In this document: positions 56,171 to 64,000 of the stretch, one piece after another | How positions within the stretch are numbered: the stretch's first letter is position 1 | Layout: every line of letters starts with the position of its first letter | From: Streptomyces rhizosphaerihabitans | Lineage (GTDB): Bacteria > Actinomycetota > Actinomycetes > Streptomycetales > Streptomycetaceae | Reading direction: 5' to 3' | Assembly: GCF_025399795.1 (NCBI RefSeq) | Contig: NZ_JAODTZ010000034.1 | Coordinates: forward strand, 1-64,000 | DNA: 64,000 nt | Notes under the pieces: model-generated | Told to the model about the DNA's origin: nothing | Database searches by the model: none | What the model saw: the letters and a program-made list of their open reading frames with translations, nothing else | Position numbers and translations under genes: made by a program

Positions 56171-59100
56171 CTAGCTCTCCGCCGCCTTGCCACCCGAACG
56201 GGTAGCCCCGGCGGCAGCACCCGCCTTCACCCCGCCGTCCTTGCCACCTGTCGGGGCCTCGAAAGACTCCAACGCTTCCAGGACGTCCTGGACACGGGAG
56301 ATCTCCACGTTGATGTCCTCACGCCGGCGGACCAGGACCTCCAGGTCGCGCTTGCCCTCCTCGACGGCGGCTTTCGCCTCCTGAATGGCCTCGGACCTGA
56401 TCTTCTCGGCCTCGGCGACGAGCGAGGACTTCTTCTGCTCGGCCTCCTTGAGGAGCCCCTCGGCCTTGCGCACGGCGGCGATACGGACCTTGCTCGCCTC
56501 GGAGTTCGCCTCCGACAAAAGATCCTTGGCCTTCGCGTCGGCCTCGGCGAGCTGGTCCTCGGCGGCCTTGATGAGCGCGTCGCACCGGTCGCCCGCGTTC
56601 TTCATCGCCTCGGACGACTCACGGCGCGCCCGCTCGTGCAGGTCCTCGATCTCGGAGGTGACGCGGTCGCGCAGCTCCTCCGCGCGCTCCCGGATCGCCG
56701 TGGCGTCCCGGCGCGCGCCGATGAGCAGCTCGTCCGCGTCCGTACGGGCCCGCTCCACGAGGGTGTTGCCCTGGACGGTCGCCTCCGAGACGAGCCGCTC
56801 GGCCTCGCCCCGCGCCACACCGACCATCGTGTCGGCCTGCGACTCGGCGTCCGCCGTCGCCTTCTGCGCGCTCTGCTGAGCCTCGGAGAGCAGCTTGTCC
56901 GCCTCGGACGCCGTCTCGGAGATGAGCGTGTCGACCTGCTCGGCCGCCTCGGAGCGACGCTTGTTGGCTTCCTGACGGGCCGCGTCCAGCGTGCGCTCGG
57001 CCTCCTCGCGCGCCGACGCCGTGCGCCGCTCGGCCTCCTCCGTCGCCCGCGCCTTGAAGCGCTCGGCCTCGGTGCGGATCCGCTCGGAGTGCTGCTGCGC
57101 GGAACCGACCGCGTCGGCGGCCTCGGCGCGCAGCCGCTCCGCGTCACCGGTCGCGTCAGAGATGAGTTTCTCGGCCTTGGCCACGGACTCGGCGCGTACC
57201 CGCTCGGCCTCGGCCGCGGTCTCGATCCCGAGCCGTTCGGCCTCCGCCGTCGCTTCGGTGATGAGCGTGTCCACCTGAGCGGCCGCGTCCGAACGGATCC
57301 GGTTCGCGTCCTCCCGGGCGTCGGCACGGGTGCGCGCGGCGTCCTGGTCGGCGTTCGCGATGGAGTCCGACACCTCGGTGCGCACCCGCTGGGCGTGGTC
57401 GGCCGCGTCCGAACGCATCCGCTCCGCCTCGGCGATCGCCTCCGTGACCGTGCGCTCCGCGAGGGCGCGCGCGGCCTCCGTCTCCTCGTTCGCCTCGCGC
57501 CGCAGGCGCGCCGCGTCCTCGGACGCCCGCTCGCGCTCGGCGTACGCGTCGGTGCGGACCCGGTCCGCCTCCTCCTGAGCCTCGGTCCGCGTACGGTCCG
57601 CCACGTGCTCGGCGGCCGAGCGCAGCCCGGTGATCTCCTCCTGGGCCTGCTCGTGCAGCCCCGCCACCGCGTCCCGTACCTGCTGCGCGGTCTGCTCGGC
57701 GTTGGAGACCATCTCGGTCGCGCGCCGGTCGGCCTCCTCGACCAGCCGTACGGCCTCGGTCTGGGCCTCCTCGACGCGCTTGCGCGCGGAAGCGAGCAGT
57801 TCCTCGCTCTGCTCGCGGGCCCGCTCACGCTCCTGGTCGGCCTCCTGGCGCGCCGAACCGAGGGTCTCCTCGGCCTCGCGGCGGCGCCGGGCGGCCTCCT
57901 CCTGGGCGGCGGCCAGCGTCTCGGCACCCTCGGTCGCCAGGCGCTCGGCCGCGGCCTGCGCCTCGCTCCGCACCCGGTCGGCGCTGTCCTGGGCCTCCGA
58001 CTTCAGCCGCTCGGCCTCCGCCGCGGCCTCCGAACGCAGCCGTACGGCGATGGCCTCGCCCTCGGCCCGGGACGCCGACGCGTCCCCCGCGGCCTCGTTG
58101 CGCAGCCGGTCGGCCTCCGTCTCGGCCTGCGCCTGGAGCGTACGGATCCGCTCGGCGGCCTCCGAACGCAGCCGATCGGTCTCCTCGGCGGCCTCGCGGC
58201 GGATCCCCTCGGCCTCCGCACGCGCGTCCGTCAGCGCCTGCTCGGCGGCGGTGAGACGCTCCTCGGCCTCCGTGTGCAGTCGCGCCAGTCCCTCGGCGGC
58301 CTCGGCCTGACGGGCCGCTATGGCCCGCTCGGTCTCCTCGCGCTGCCGCTCGGCGGCCCGCTCCGCGTCGGCCGCGATCGTCTCGGCCTGCTCGACGGCG
58401 TCCGTCCGGTGCTTCTCGGCCTCCGCGCGGGTCCGCTCCAGCGTCTCCTCGGCCTGCCGGCGCAGCGTCGTGGCGCGCTCGATGGCCTCGGTGCGGACCT
58501 TCTCGCTGTCGGCCGTGGCGGCCTGGCGCAGTTCGTCCGCGTCCGCCTTCGCCTTGCCGAGCAGCTCCTCGGCGGTCCGTGCGGCCTCCTCGATCTGCTG
58601 GACGGCCTCGCGCCGGGCCTCGGCGCGGATGCGCTCGCCCTCGGCGACCGCGTCCGAACGCAGCTGCTCGGCGTCACCGCGCAGCCGGCGCGCCTCCTCC
58701 TGGAGCTCGACCGTCTTGGCGCGGTATTCCTTGGTGTCGTCCTTCGCCGTGCCCTTGAGCTGTGCGGCGATGTCGTGCGCCTCGGCGCGCAGCCGGTCGG
58801 CCTCGGTCTCCGCCTCGGTGCGGATCCGCTCGGCCTCCTCGGCCGCCGCCTTCGTGGTCCTCTTGGCCTCGTCGGACGCGCGGTTGAGCACGTCCTCGGC
58901 GGTACGGGCGGCCTTGGCGAGCTGGGAGGCGGTCTCCTCGGCCGTGAGGCTGCGGGCGCTGTCCTCGGCCTCGGCGACGATCGTCTCGGCCTTCGCGCGG
59001 GCGTCCGCGACGATCTGCTCGGCCTCGGACTTGGTGGTCTCGGCCTCCTTGGTGGCCTCGCTGACCAGCCGGGCGACCTGCTCCTTGGCCGTGCGGGTGC

Positions 59101-60019
59101 GCTGCTCGTTGACCGACTCGGCGCCGGTGAGCGTCTTGGCCGCGGCTTCCTTGGCCTCGGCCAGAACCTTGTCCGCCTCGGCCTGCGCCTCGCGCAGCGC
59201 CGTCTCGGCGGCGCTCATCCGCTGCTCGGCGGCCCGGCTCAGCTCGGTGGCCTGGCGGCGGGCGTTGTCCGACTCGCTGGCGGTGGAGCTGCGCAGCTGC
59301 TCGGCGTGGTCGGTGGCCTCCTGGGCCTGTGTCGACGCCGCGTTCAGCAGCCGCTCGGCGTCCGTGCGGGCCCGGCGCAGCAGCGCCTCGGCCTCGGCCC
59401 GGGTCGCCTCGGCGTCGTTGGTGAGCCGCTGGCGCGCCTCGGCGGCGACCCGCTCGGCCTCCGCGCGGGCCGCGGCGAGTGCCTGCTCGGCCTCGGCACG
59501 CGACTCGTCCAGCAGACGGCGGGCCTGGGACTCGGAGCGGGCACGCAGCTGCTCCGCCCACGCCACGTTCTCGTTGACGTGCGATTCGACGGTCTGCCGG
59601 CGCTCGGCCAGCTCCTGGTCGAGCTGCTGGCGGCGGGTGACCGCCTCCTGGTGCAGTTCGGCCTGGAGCCGGGCGGCCTGCTCGGCGTGCTCCTGGAGGA
59701 TGCGCTGGGTCTGCGCCCGTGCCTGGCTGATCTCGCGCTCGGCGTCGACGCGCAGCTGGTCGGCCTGCATCTGGGCATTACGGAGCATCTGCTCGGCCTG
59801 ATAGCCGATGTCGGCCCCGTCGTAGGCAGGACGGGTCGCCAGACTGCGGCGCGCCTCATGCAGCTTGGCGCGCAGCACCTCGACCTGATAGCCGAGGTCC
59901 TCGGCGTGCTGGACGGCCTTCTCCCGCTCGGTCTTCAGCCGTTCCATCTCGGCCTCGAACCGAGAGAGGTGGTCGACGTCAGCCGCCGGCTCTCGCTCCT
60001 GGCGTTCGTAGCCCCGCAC
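56171..60019 (-). CDS. scy: Polarity scaffold protein Scy, giant coiled coil
   Basis: 1282 residues from GTG 60019 (an upstream in-frame start at 60067 would add 16). Nearly the whole chain is coiled coil: the first part (about 20-150) is heptad-like, while the rest is built of Ala/Glu/Arg units such as EAERLRSEA and ARTEAE spaced in 11-residue multiples, agreeing with the known 51-residue (hendecad) repeat of Scy. Scy organises the tip-organising centre, recruiting DivIVA and FilP for new branches and coordinating ParA. It is slightly shorter than I recall for S. coelicolor (about 1326). The DNA is internally repetitive. Confidence 0.93.
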   Translation of the reverse strand: MRGYERQEREPAADVDHLSRFEAEMERLKTEREKAVQHAEDLGYQVEVLRAKLHEARRSLATRPAYDGADIGYQAEQMLRNAQMQADQLRVDAEREISQARAQTQRILQEHAEQAARLQAELHQEAVTRRQQLDQELAERRQTVESHVNENVAWAEQLRARSESQARRLLDESRAEAEQALAAARAEAERVAAEARQRLTNDAEATRAEAEALLRRARTDAERLLNAASTQAQEATDHAEQLRSSTASESDNARRQATELSRAAEQRMSAAETALREAQAEADKVLAEAKEAAAKTLTGAESVNEQRTRTAKEQVARLVSEATKEAETTKSEAEQIVADARAKAETIVAEAEDSARSLTAEETASQLAKAARTAEDVLNRASDEAKRTTKAAAEEAERIRTEAETEADRLRAEAHDIAAQLKGTAKDDTKEYRAKTVELQEEARRLRGDAEQLRSDAVAEGERIRAEARREAVQQIEEAARTAEELLGKAKADADELRQAATADSEKVRTEAIERATTLRRQAEETLERTRAEAEKHRTDAVEQAETIAADAERAAERQREETERAIAARQAEAAEGLARLHTEAEERLTAAEQALTDARAEAEGIRREAAEETDRLRSEAAERIRTLQAQAETEADRLRNEAAGDASASRAEGEAIAVRLRSEAAAEAERLKSEAQDSADRVRSEAQAAAERLATEGAETLAAAQEEAARRRREAEETLGSARQEADQERERAREQSEELLASARKRVEEAQTEAVRLVEEADRRATEMVSNAEQTAQQVRDAVAGLHEQAQEEITGLRSAAEHVADRTRTEAQEEADRVRTDAYAERERASEDAARLRREANEETEAARALAERTVTEAIAEAERMRSDAADHAQRVRTEVSDSIANADQDAARTRADAREDANRIRSDAAAQVDTLITEATAEAERLGIETAAEAERVRAESVAKAEKLISDATGDAERLRAEAADAVGSAQQHSERIRTEAERFKARATEEAERRTASAREEAERTLDAARQEANKRRSEAAEQVDTLISETASEADKLLSEAQQSAQKATADAESQADTMVGVARGEAERLVSEATVQGNTLVERARTDADELLIGARRDATAIRERAEELRDRVTSEIEDLHERARRESSEAMKNAGDRCDALIKAAEDQLAEADAKAKDLLSEANSEASKVRIAAVRKAEGLLKEAEQKKSSLVAEAEKIRSEAIQEAKAAVEEGKRDLEVLVRRREDINVEISRVQDVLEALESFEAPTGGKDGGVKAGAAAGATRSGGKAAES

Positions 60020-60262
60020 TGCGCGGTCCCATCCGTCCCCTGGTCGCAAGTAAATCCGAACGAGCACCGTTCTTCCGCCGAACGGGGCCCCCGGGGAATG
60101 GTGTCAGATCAACGGCGGAGCACGGGCTGCTGCCCCGACGCTCGCCCCCCGAAACCTGGACCCCGGCCCTTGGTCCCGCTCGCCGGAAGGCGCCGGGACC
60201 TCGGCCGTCCCCCGCAAAAGGCGACGGCCGACCCCAACCCTACCGGCCCAGATATACGGAGG

Positions 60263-60703
60263 TCAGTGCTCAGCTGACTCAACCGCCGCCGAAGTGACCA
60301 GTTCTGTCAGTACTCCGTGGCAATCCTTGGGGTGCAGGAACGTGATCCGGGACCCCATGGACCCGGTCCGGGGCTCGTCGTAGAGCACTCGGACGCCCTT
60401 GTTCCGGATGTCCGCGGCGTCACCGTCGACGTCCGCGGTGCCGAAGGCGATGTGATGCACGCCCTCACCGTTCTTGGCCAGCCACTTGCCCACGGCCGAG
60501 TCCTCGCGGGTGGGTTCGAGCAGTTGGAGGTAGGAGGCGCCGCCGTCGGACGTCTCGTTGATCTTGAGCATGGCCTCCCGGACGCCCTGCTCCTCGTTGA
60601 TCTCGGAGTGGAAGACTTCGAAGCCGTACGTCGCACGGTAGAACTCGACAGTGGCGTCGAGGTCGAAACAGGCGATCCCGATGTGGTCGATTCGCGTCAG
60701 CAT
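60263..60703 (-). CDS. mce: Methylmalonyl-CoA epimerase
   Basis: 146 residues, vicinal-oxygen-chelate fold. Interconverts (2R)- and (2S)-methylmalonyl-CoA for the B12-dependent mutase. Metal ligands are H7 (IDHIGIA), Q60 (YLQLLE), H84 (VHHIAF) and E134 (GVLTELV). Divergent from the thiolase gene with a 148-bp gap. It fits the nearby meaB and the adenosyltransferase, and supplies propionate-type extender units for polyketides. Confidence 0.95.
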   Translation of the reverse strand: MLTRIDHIGIACFDLDATVEFYRATYGFEVFHSEINEEQGVREAMLKINETSDGGASYLQLLEPTREDSAVGKWLAKNGEGVHHIAFGTADVDGDAADIRNKGVRVLYDEPRTGSMGSRITFLHPKDCHGVLTELVTSAAVESAEH

Positions 60704-60851
60704 GGAGTCAGTGCAGCGCTCCTGGCGTGGTTACGCAACGTGCGCGCGATCACACTGCGGGCCGGATGACGGGTGGCCTACCGCTCAGTACATTCTCAGT
60801 AAACCCTCGTTCACTCCTCGGCTGTGCAAGCCGGTAAGGGGATCGCACCTC

Positions 60852-62054
60852 ATGTCTGGAACGAACAGCAGTACCTCGGTGATCGTCGCGGGCGCCCGAA
60901 CGCCCATGGGACGGTTGCTGGGCTCGCTGAAGTCCTTCTCCGGGGCCGACCTCGGAGGCTTCGCGATCAAGGCCGCCCTCGACCGTGCGGGCATCGGCGG
61001 CGACCAGGTGCAGTACGTGATCATGGGCCAGGTGCTCCAGGCCGGGGCAGGGCAGATCCCGGCACGCCAGGCCGCCGTCAAGGCGGGCATCCCGATGAGC
61101 GTCCCGGCCCTCACCATCAACAAGGTGTGTCTCTCCGGCCTCGACGCCATCGCCCTCGCGGACCAGCTGATCCGCGCCGGCGAGTTCGACATCGTCGTCG
61201 CCGGTGGCCAGGAGTCCATGACGAACGCCCCGCACCTGCTCCCGAAGTCCCGCGAAGGCTACAAGTACGGCGCGATCGAGATGCTCGACGCCATGGCGTA
61301 CGACGGTCTGACGGACGCCTTCGAGGGCATCGCCATGGGCGAGTCCACGGAGAAGCACAACACCCGTCTCGGGATCCAGCGCCCGGCGCAGGACGAGATC
61401 GCCGCCCTCTCCCACCAGCGCGCGGCCGCCGCCCAGAAGAACGGCATCTTCGAGGCGGAGATCACACCCGTCGAGATCCCGCAGCGCAAGGGCGAGCCCG
61501 TCGTCTTCAGCAAGGACGAGGGCATCCGCGCCGAGACGACCGCCGAGTCGCTCGGCAAGCTGCGTCCCGCCTTCGCCAAGGACGGCACCATCACCGCCGG
61601 CACCTCCTCCCAGATCTCGGACGGCGCGGCCGCCGTGGTCGTGATGAGCAAGGCCAAGGCGCTGGAGCTGGGTCTGGAGTGGATCGCGGAGATCGGCGCG
61701 CACGGCAATGTGGCGGGGCCGGACAACTCCCTGCAGTCGCAGCCCTCGAACGCGATCCTGCACGCCCTGAAGAAGGAGGGCCTGGAGGTCGAGGACCTCG
61801 ACCTGATCGAGATCAACGAGGCCTTCGCGGCCGTCGCGGTCCAGTCGATGAAGGACCTCGGGGTCTCCACGGAAAAGGTGAACGTCAACGGCGGCGCCAT
61901 CGCCCTCGGTCACCCGATCGGCATGTCCGGCGCCCGGGTCGTGCTGCACCTCGCCCTCGAACTGAAGCGGCGCGGCGGCGGCGTGGGCGCGGCCGCCCTG
62001 TGCGGCGGCGGCGGTCAGGGCGATGCCCTGATCGTGCGGGTGGCCAAGGCCTGA
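60852..62054 (+). CDS. Acetyl-CoA acetyltransferase (thiolase)
   Basis: 400 residues. Condenses two acetyl-CoA or cleaves acetoacetyl-CoA. Nucleophile C93 in [24 protein letters not shown], the His motif [18 protein letters not shown] and the C-terminal [14 protein letters not shown] 60852; the open frame upstream is non-coding. With 3-hydroxybutyryl-CoA dehydrogenase (41071) it could feed the ethylmalonyl-CoA or PHB routes. Followed 40 bp on by meaB. Confidence 0.94.
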   Translation: MSGTNSSTSVIVAGARTPMGRLLGSLKSFSGADLGGFAIKAALDRAGIGGDQVQYVIMGQVLQAGAGQIPARQAAVKAGIPMSVPALTINKVCLSGLDAIALADQLIRAGEFDIVVAGGQESMTNAPHLLPKSREGYKYGAIEMLDAMAYDGLTDAFEGIAMGESTEKHNTRLGIQRPAQDEIAALSHQRAAAAQKNGIFEAEITPVEIPQRKGEPVVFSKDEGIRAETTAESLGKLRPAFAKDGTITAGTSSQISDGAAAVVVMSKAKALELGLEWIAEIGAHGNVAGPDNSLQSQPSNAILHALKKEGLEVEDLDLIEINEAFAAVAVQSMKDLGVSTEKVNVNGGAIALGHPIGMSGARVVLHLALELKRRGGGVGAAALCGGGGQGDALIVRVAKA

Positions 62055-62094
62055 CCCGCGTTCGAACGACCGACCCCTCGTGAACGGAGCTGTG

Positions 62095-63051
62095 ATGCAG
62101 GACGTCTCCTCGCTGGTGACCCAGGCCAGGGAAGGACGGCCGCGGGCGGTGGCCCGGCTGATCTCCCTCGTGGAGGGAGCGGCACCGCAGCTCCGTGAGG
62201 TCATGGCCGCGCTGGCCCCGCTGACCGGCAACGCGTACGTGGTGGGGCTCACCGGATCGCCCGGAGTCGGCAAGTCGACCTCGACGTCGGCGCTGGTGAA
62301 GGCCTACCGGCGGCAGGGCAAGCGGGTCGGTGTGCTGGCCGTCGACCCGTCCTCGCCGTTCTCCGGGGGCGCGCTGCTGGGCGACCGCGTCCGGATGTCC
62401 GACCACGCCTCGGACCCGGGCGTCTACATCCGCTCGATGGCGACGCGCGGCCACCTGGGCGGACTTGCCTGGTCGGCCCCCCAGGCGATCCGCGTCCTGG
62501 ACGCGGCGGGCTGCGACGTGATCCTGGTGGAGACCGTCGGTGTCGGCCAGTCGGAGGTCGAGATCGCCTCCCAGGCGGACACCTCGGTGGTGCTGCTGGC
62601 CCCCGGCATGGGCGACGGCATCCAGGCGGCCAAGGCGGGAATCCTGGAGATCGGCGACGTGTACGTCGTCAACAAGGCCGACCGTGACGGCGCCGACGCC
62701 ACCGCCCGCGAGCTCAACCACATGCTCAGCCTCGGTGAGTCCCGCGGTCCGGGGGACTGGCGCCCGCCGATCGTGAAGACCGTGGCCGCGCGCGGCGAGG
62801 GCATCGACGAGGTCGTCGAGGCCCTGGAGAAGCACCGGGCGTGGATGGAGGAGCACGGCGTGCTGGCCGAGCGCCGGCTCGCCCGGGCGTCCCAGGAGGT
62901 CGAGACGATCGCCGTCACCGCTTTGCGGCGGCGCATCGGCGACCTCCACGGCGACCGCCGCCTGAGCGCCCTCGCGGAGCGCATCGTCGCGGGCGAACTG
63001 GACCCCTACCGGGCCGCCGACTCCCTGATCGAGGGCCTCACGGAGGCCTGA
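62095..63051 (+). CDS. meaB: MeaB-type GTPase, chaperone of methylmalonyl-CoA mutase
   Basis: 318 residues from ATG 62095 (GGAG five bases upstream). G3E-family GTPase: P-loop GSPGVGK60ST, VDPSSPFSGGALLGDRVRM, ETVGVGQSEVEI switch and NKADRDGAD base-recognition motif. MeaB gates cofactor loading and protects the B12 mutase. It forms one transcription unit with the thiolase and sits near mce. Two hairpins follow. Confidence 0.94.
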   Translation: MQDVSSLVTQAREGRPRAVARLISLVEGAAPQLREVMAALAPLTGNAYVVGLTGSPGVGKSTSTSALVKAYRRQGKRVGVLAVDPSSPFSGGALLGDRVRMSDHASDPGVYIRSMATRGHLGGLAWSAPQAIRVLDAAGCDVILVETVGVGQSEVEIASQADTSVVLLAPGMGDGIQAAKAGILEIGDVYVVNKADRDGADATARELNHMLSLGESRGPGDWRPPIVKTVAARGEGIDEVVEALEKHRAWMEEHGVLAERRLARASQEVETIAVTALRRRIGDLHGDRRLSALAERIVAGELDPYRAADSLIEGLTEA

Positions 63052-63098
63052 GCGACGGCGAACCCGGCAGTGCGGGGCGCGCGCTCCGACGTGGTGTC

Positions 63099-63122
63099 GC
63101 GCGGTGCGGCGCCGCACCGCGC
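63099..63122. repeat. 24-bp perfect palindrome after meaB
   Basis: GCGCGGTGCGGC (63099-63110) is followed immediately by its reverse complement (63111-63122). It lies 48 bases past the meaB stop, ahead of the terminator at 63164. It could be a hairpin or a binding site. Confidence 0.6.
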
Positions 63123-63163
63123 GGTGCGCTCCGGGGCCGACGCGTGGCTCTCGGCCGTCGTAC

Positions 63164-63204
63164 GCGAAGGGCGCCCGTTCCCTCCTGGAACGGGCGCCCT
63201 TCGC
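63164..63204 (+). terminator. Terminator of the thiolase-meaB unit
   Basis: GCGAAGGGCGCCCGTTCC (63164-63181) and its complement (63187-63204) make a perfect 18-bp stem with a 5-base loop. Confidence 0.92.
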
Positions 63205-63430
63205 GCTGCCCGCGGTGAACCGGAACCGGCCGGGCCAACCGTGTGGCGCGGAGCGCGGGGTTCGGGAAAACTCCTGGCCGACTCCCCGCGCCCGCTGTTA
63301 CGTTGAGCGGCATGTTCCTCCTCCTGGCATAGGGCCCGCCCAGGCCCGCGACGCACACGCGGCACTGTGACCGCGGCGTCGCGGCACTCCGGCGACCCCT
63401 GTCCCGCCTCGCTGTTGAGGAACTCCACCC
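63205..63430 (+). other. Leader of the MFS gene with a possible short ORF
   Basis: No gene of normal size. ATGTTCCTCCTCCTGGCATAG at about 63312-63332 (written here in one 21-base run would exceed the unit; codons are ATG TTC CTC CTC CTG GCA TAG) could encode a six-residue peptide MFLLLA, preceded by TTACGT that resembles a -10 for a leaderless message. GAGGAA precedes the MFS start. Confidence 0.3.
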
Positions 63431-64000
63431 ATGTCTGCGTCATCCTCGCGGCCGTCCTACGCCGCGCTCTTCCTCGTTCCCCATGCCCGCCGCACCTTCG
63501 TGGCGGCCATGACCGGCCGTCTGTCGTACGGCGTCGTCTCCCTGGCCATGATGCTCACCACCGCCCGCGCCACCGGGTCCTACGCCGTGGCCGGCACGGT
63601 CATGGCGCTGTTCGGTGCGATGAGCGTGTTCCTGTCGCCCGCGCGGGCGGCGCTGATCGACCGGTACGGCGCCCGCCGTGCCCTGATCCCCATGGCCTCG
63701 CTCTACGCGGGCCTGCTCACGGCCTTCGCGGCCACGGCCTGGCGGCCCGGCGCGCCCGTACCGGCGATCGGCGCGCTGGCGGTCGCCGCGGGCGCCTGCA
63801 CTCCACCGCTCGGACCCACGATGCGCGCCGTGTGGGGCGAAGTGGTCCAGGACGAGCGGCTGTTGCAGCGCGCCTACAGCCTGGACGGTGTCGTGGAGGA
63901 GATCCTCTTCGTCTCCGGGCCGCTGCTCGTCGGCGCGGTCGTGCAGGCGGCGCCGCCTGCCGCGGCGGTCGCGTTGAGCGCCCTGCTGGTGTGGTCGGGA
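63431..64000 (+). CDS. MFS transporter, N-terminal part (cut by window end)
   Basis: 190 residues visible from ATG 63431. Several membrane helices alternate with the MFS loop motif (DRYGARRALIPMASLYAG, equivalent to the G-x3-DRxGRR loop between helices 2 and 3). RAVWGEVVQDERLLQRAYSLDGVVEEILFVSGPLLVG matches exporter-type MFS proteins of actinobacteria. Substrate unknown; the C-terminal half is outside the window. Confidence 0.85.
   Translation, partial: MSASSSRPSYAALFLVPHARRTFVAAMTGRLSYGVVSLAMMLTTARATGSYAVAGTVMALFGAMSVFLSPARAALIDRYGARRALIPMASLYAGLLTAFAATAWRPGAPVPAIGALAVAAGACTPPLGPTMRAVWGEVVQDERLLQRAYSLDGVVEEILFVSGPLLVGAVVQAAPPAAAVALSALLVWSG

Noticed and set aside
56636-60277. Long plus-strand open frame opposite scy
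   Set aside because: Made of Leu/Gly/Arg repeats that mirror the periodic codons of the Scy coiled coil; no start signal and no known family.

Overview
The window is high-GC actinobacterial DNA. Gene content, order and start usage (frequent GTG and TTG starts, leaderless genes) match the core chromosome of a Streptomyces. The run lysA-hom-thrC-thrB-rho, rpmE-prfA-prmC-sua5-glyA, atpIBEFHAGDC, a DasR-type chitinase, nucS, and the filament genes filP and scy next to methylmalonyl-CoA epimerase, thiolase and meaB is the order I recall for the S. coelicolor SCO5351-SCO5401 interval. No database was searched; names rest on recognised motifs and synteny.

Layout. (1) 1-7805 is the right part of an integrative conjugative element of the pSAM2 (AICE) type: GntR/KorSA-like repressor, small regulator, FtsK/SpoIIIE-type transfer protein, small spread/accessory proteins, RepSA-like initiator, Xis, tyrosine integrase, and one low-GC cargo gene between int and the attachment site. 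It sits against the 3' end of tRNA-Arg(CCG) at 7804-7875; its left end lies outside the window. Two palindromes at the repressor/transfer-operon junction look like the switch of the element. (2) 8097-18506 is host DNA: a response regulator, the ArgS-like NrtL, and the lysine/threonine genes lysA, hom, thrC and thrB, followed by rho. (3) 18684-28652 holds a secreted trypsin-like protease, an LCP wall-polymer ligase, rpmE under a sigma-R type promoter, prfA, prmC, sua5, a low-molecular-weight phosphatase homologue with Ser in place of the nucleophilic Cys, glyA and a WecA/TagO-like transferase. (4) 28810-36860 is the complete nine-gene F1Fo ATP synthase operon with a Rex-like operator upstream, stem-loops at internal junctions and a strong terminator. 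(5) 36896-41919 carries a DUF2550 membrane protein, chitinase C with DasR-type direct repeats, a PduO cobalamin adenosyltransferase and 3-hydroxybutyryl-CoA dehydrogenase. (6) 42134-54916 carries a STAS protein, a large membrane P-loop protein, NucS, an LLM oxidoreductase, small conserved proteins and two paralogous ABC exporter pairs. (7) 55053-60019 holds the coiled-coil cytoskeletal pair FilP and Scy. (8) 60263-64000 holds mce, atoB, meaB and the start of an MFS transporter.

Working together: hom, thrC and thrB turn aspartate semialdehyde into threonine; prfA and prmC supply release factor 1 and its methylase; mce, meaB and the adenosyltransferase all serve B12-dependent methylmalonyl-CoA metabolism, although the mutase is not here; FilP and Scy organise tip growth.

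A striking non-gene feature is that many intergenic spacers hold short tandem repeat arrays with different periods (72, 14, 10, 9, 22, 15, about 52 and 8 bp), several built on a GTCCGG core. I found no CRISPR array, rRNA or recognisable riboswitch. The most plausible candidates for something undescribed are the cargo gene at 6838-7581, the operator pair of the element, and the intergenic repeat arrays.
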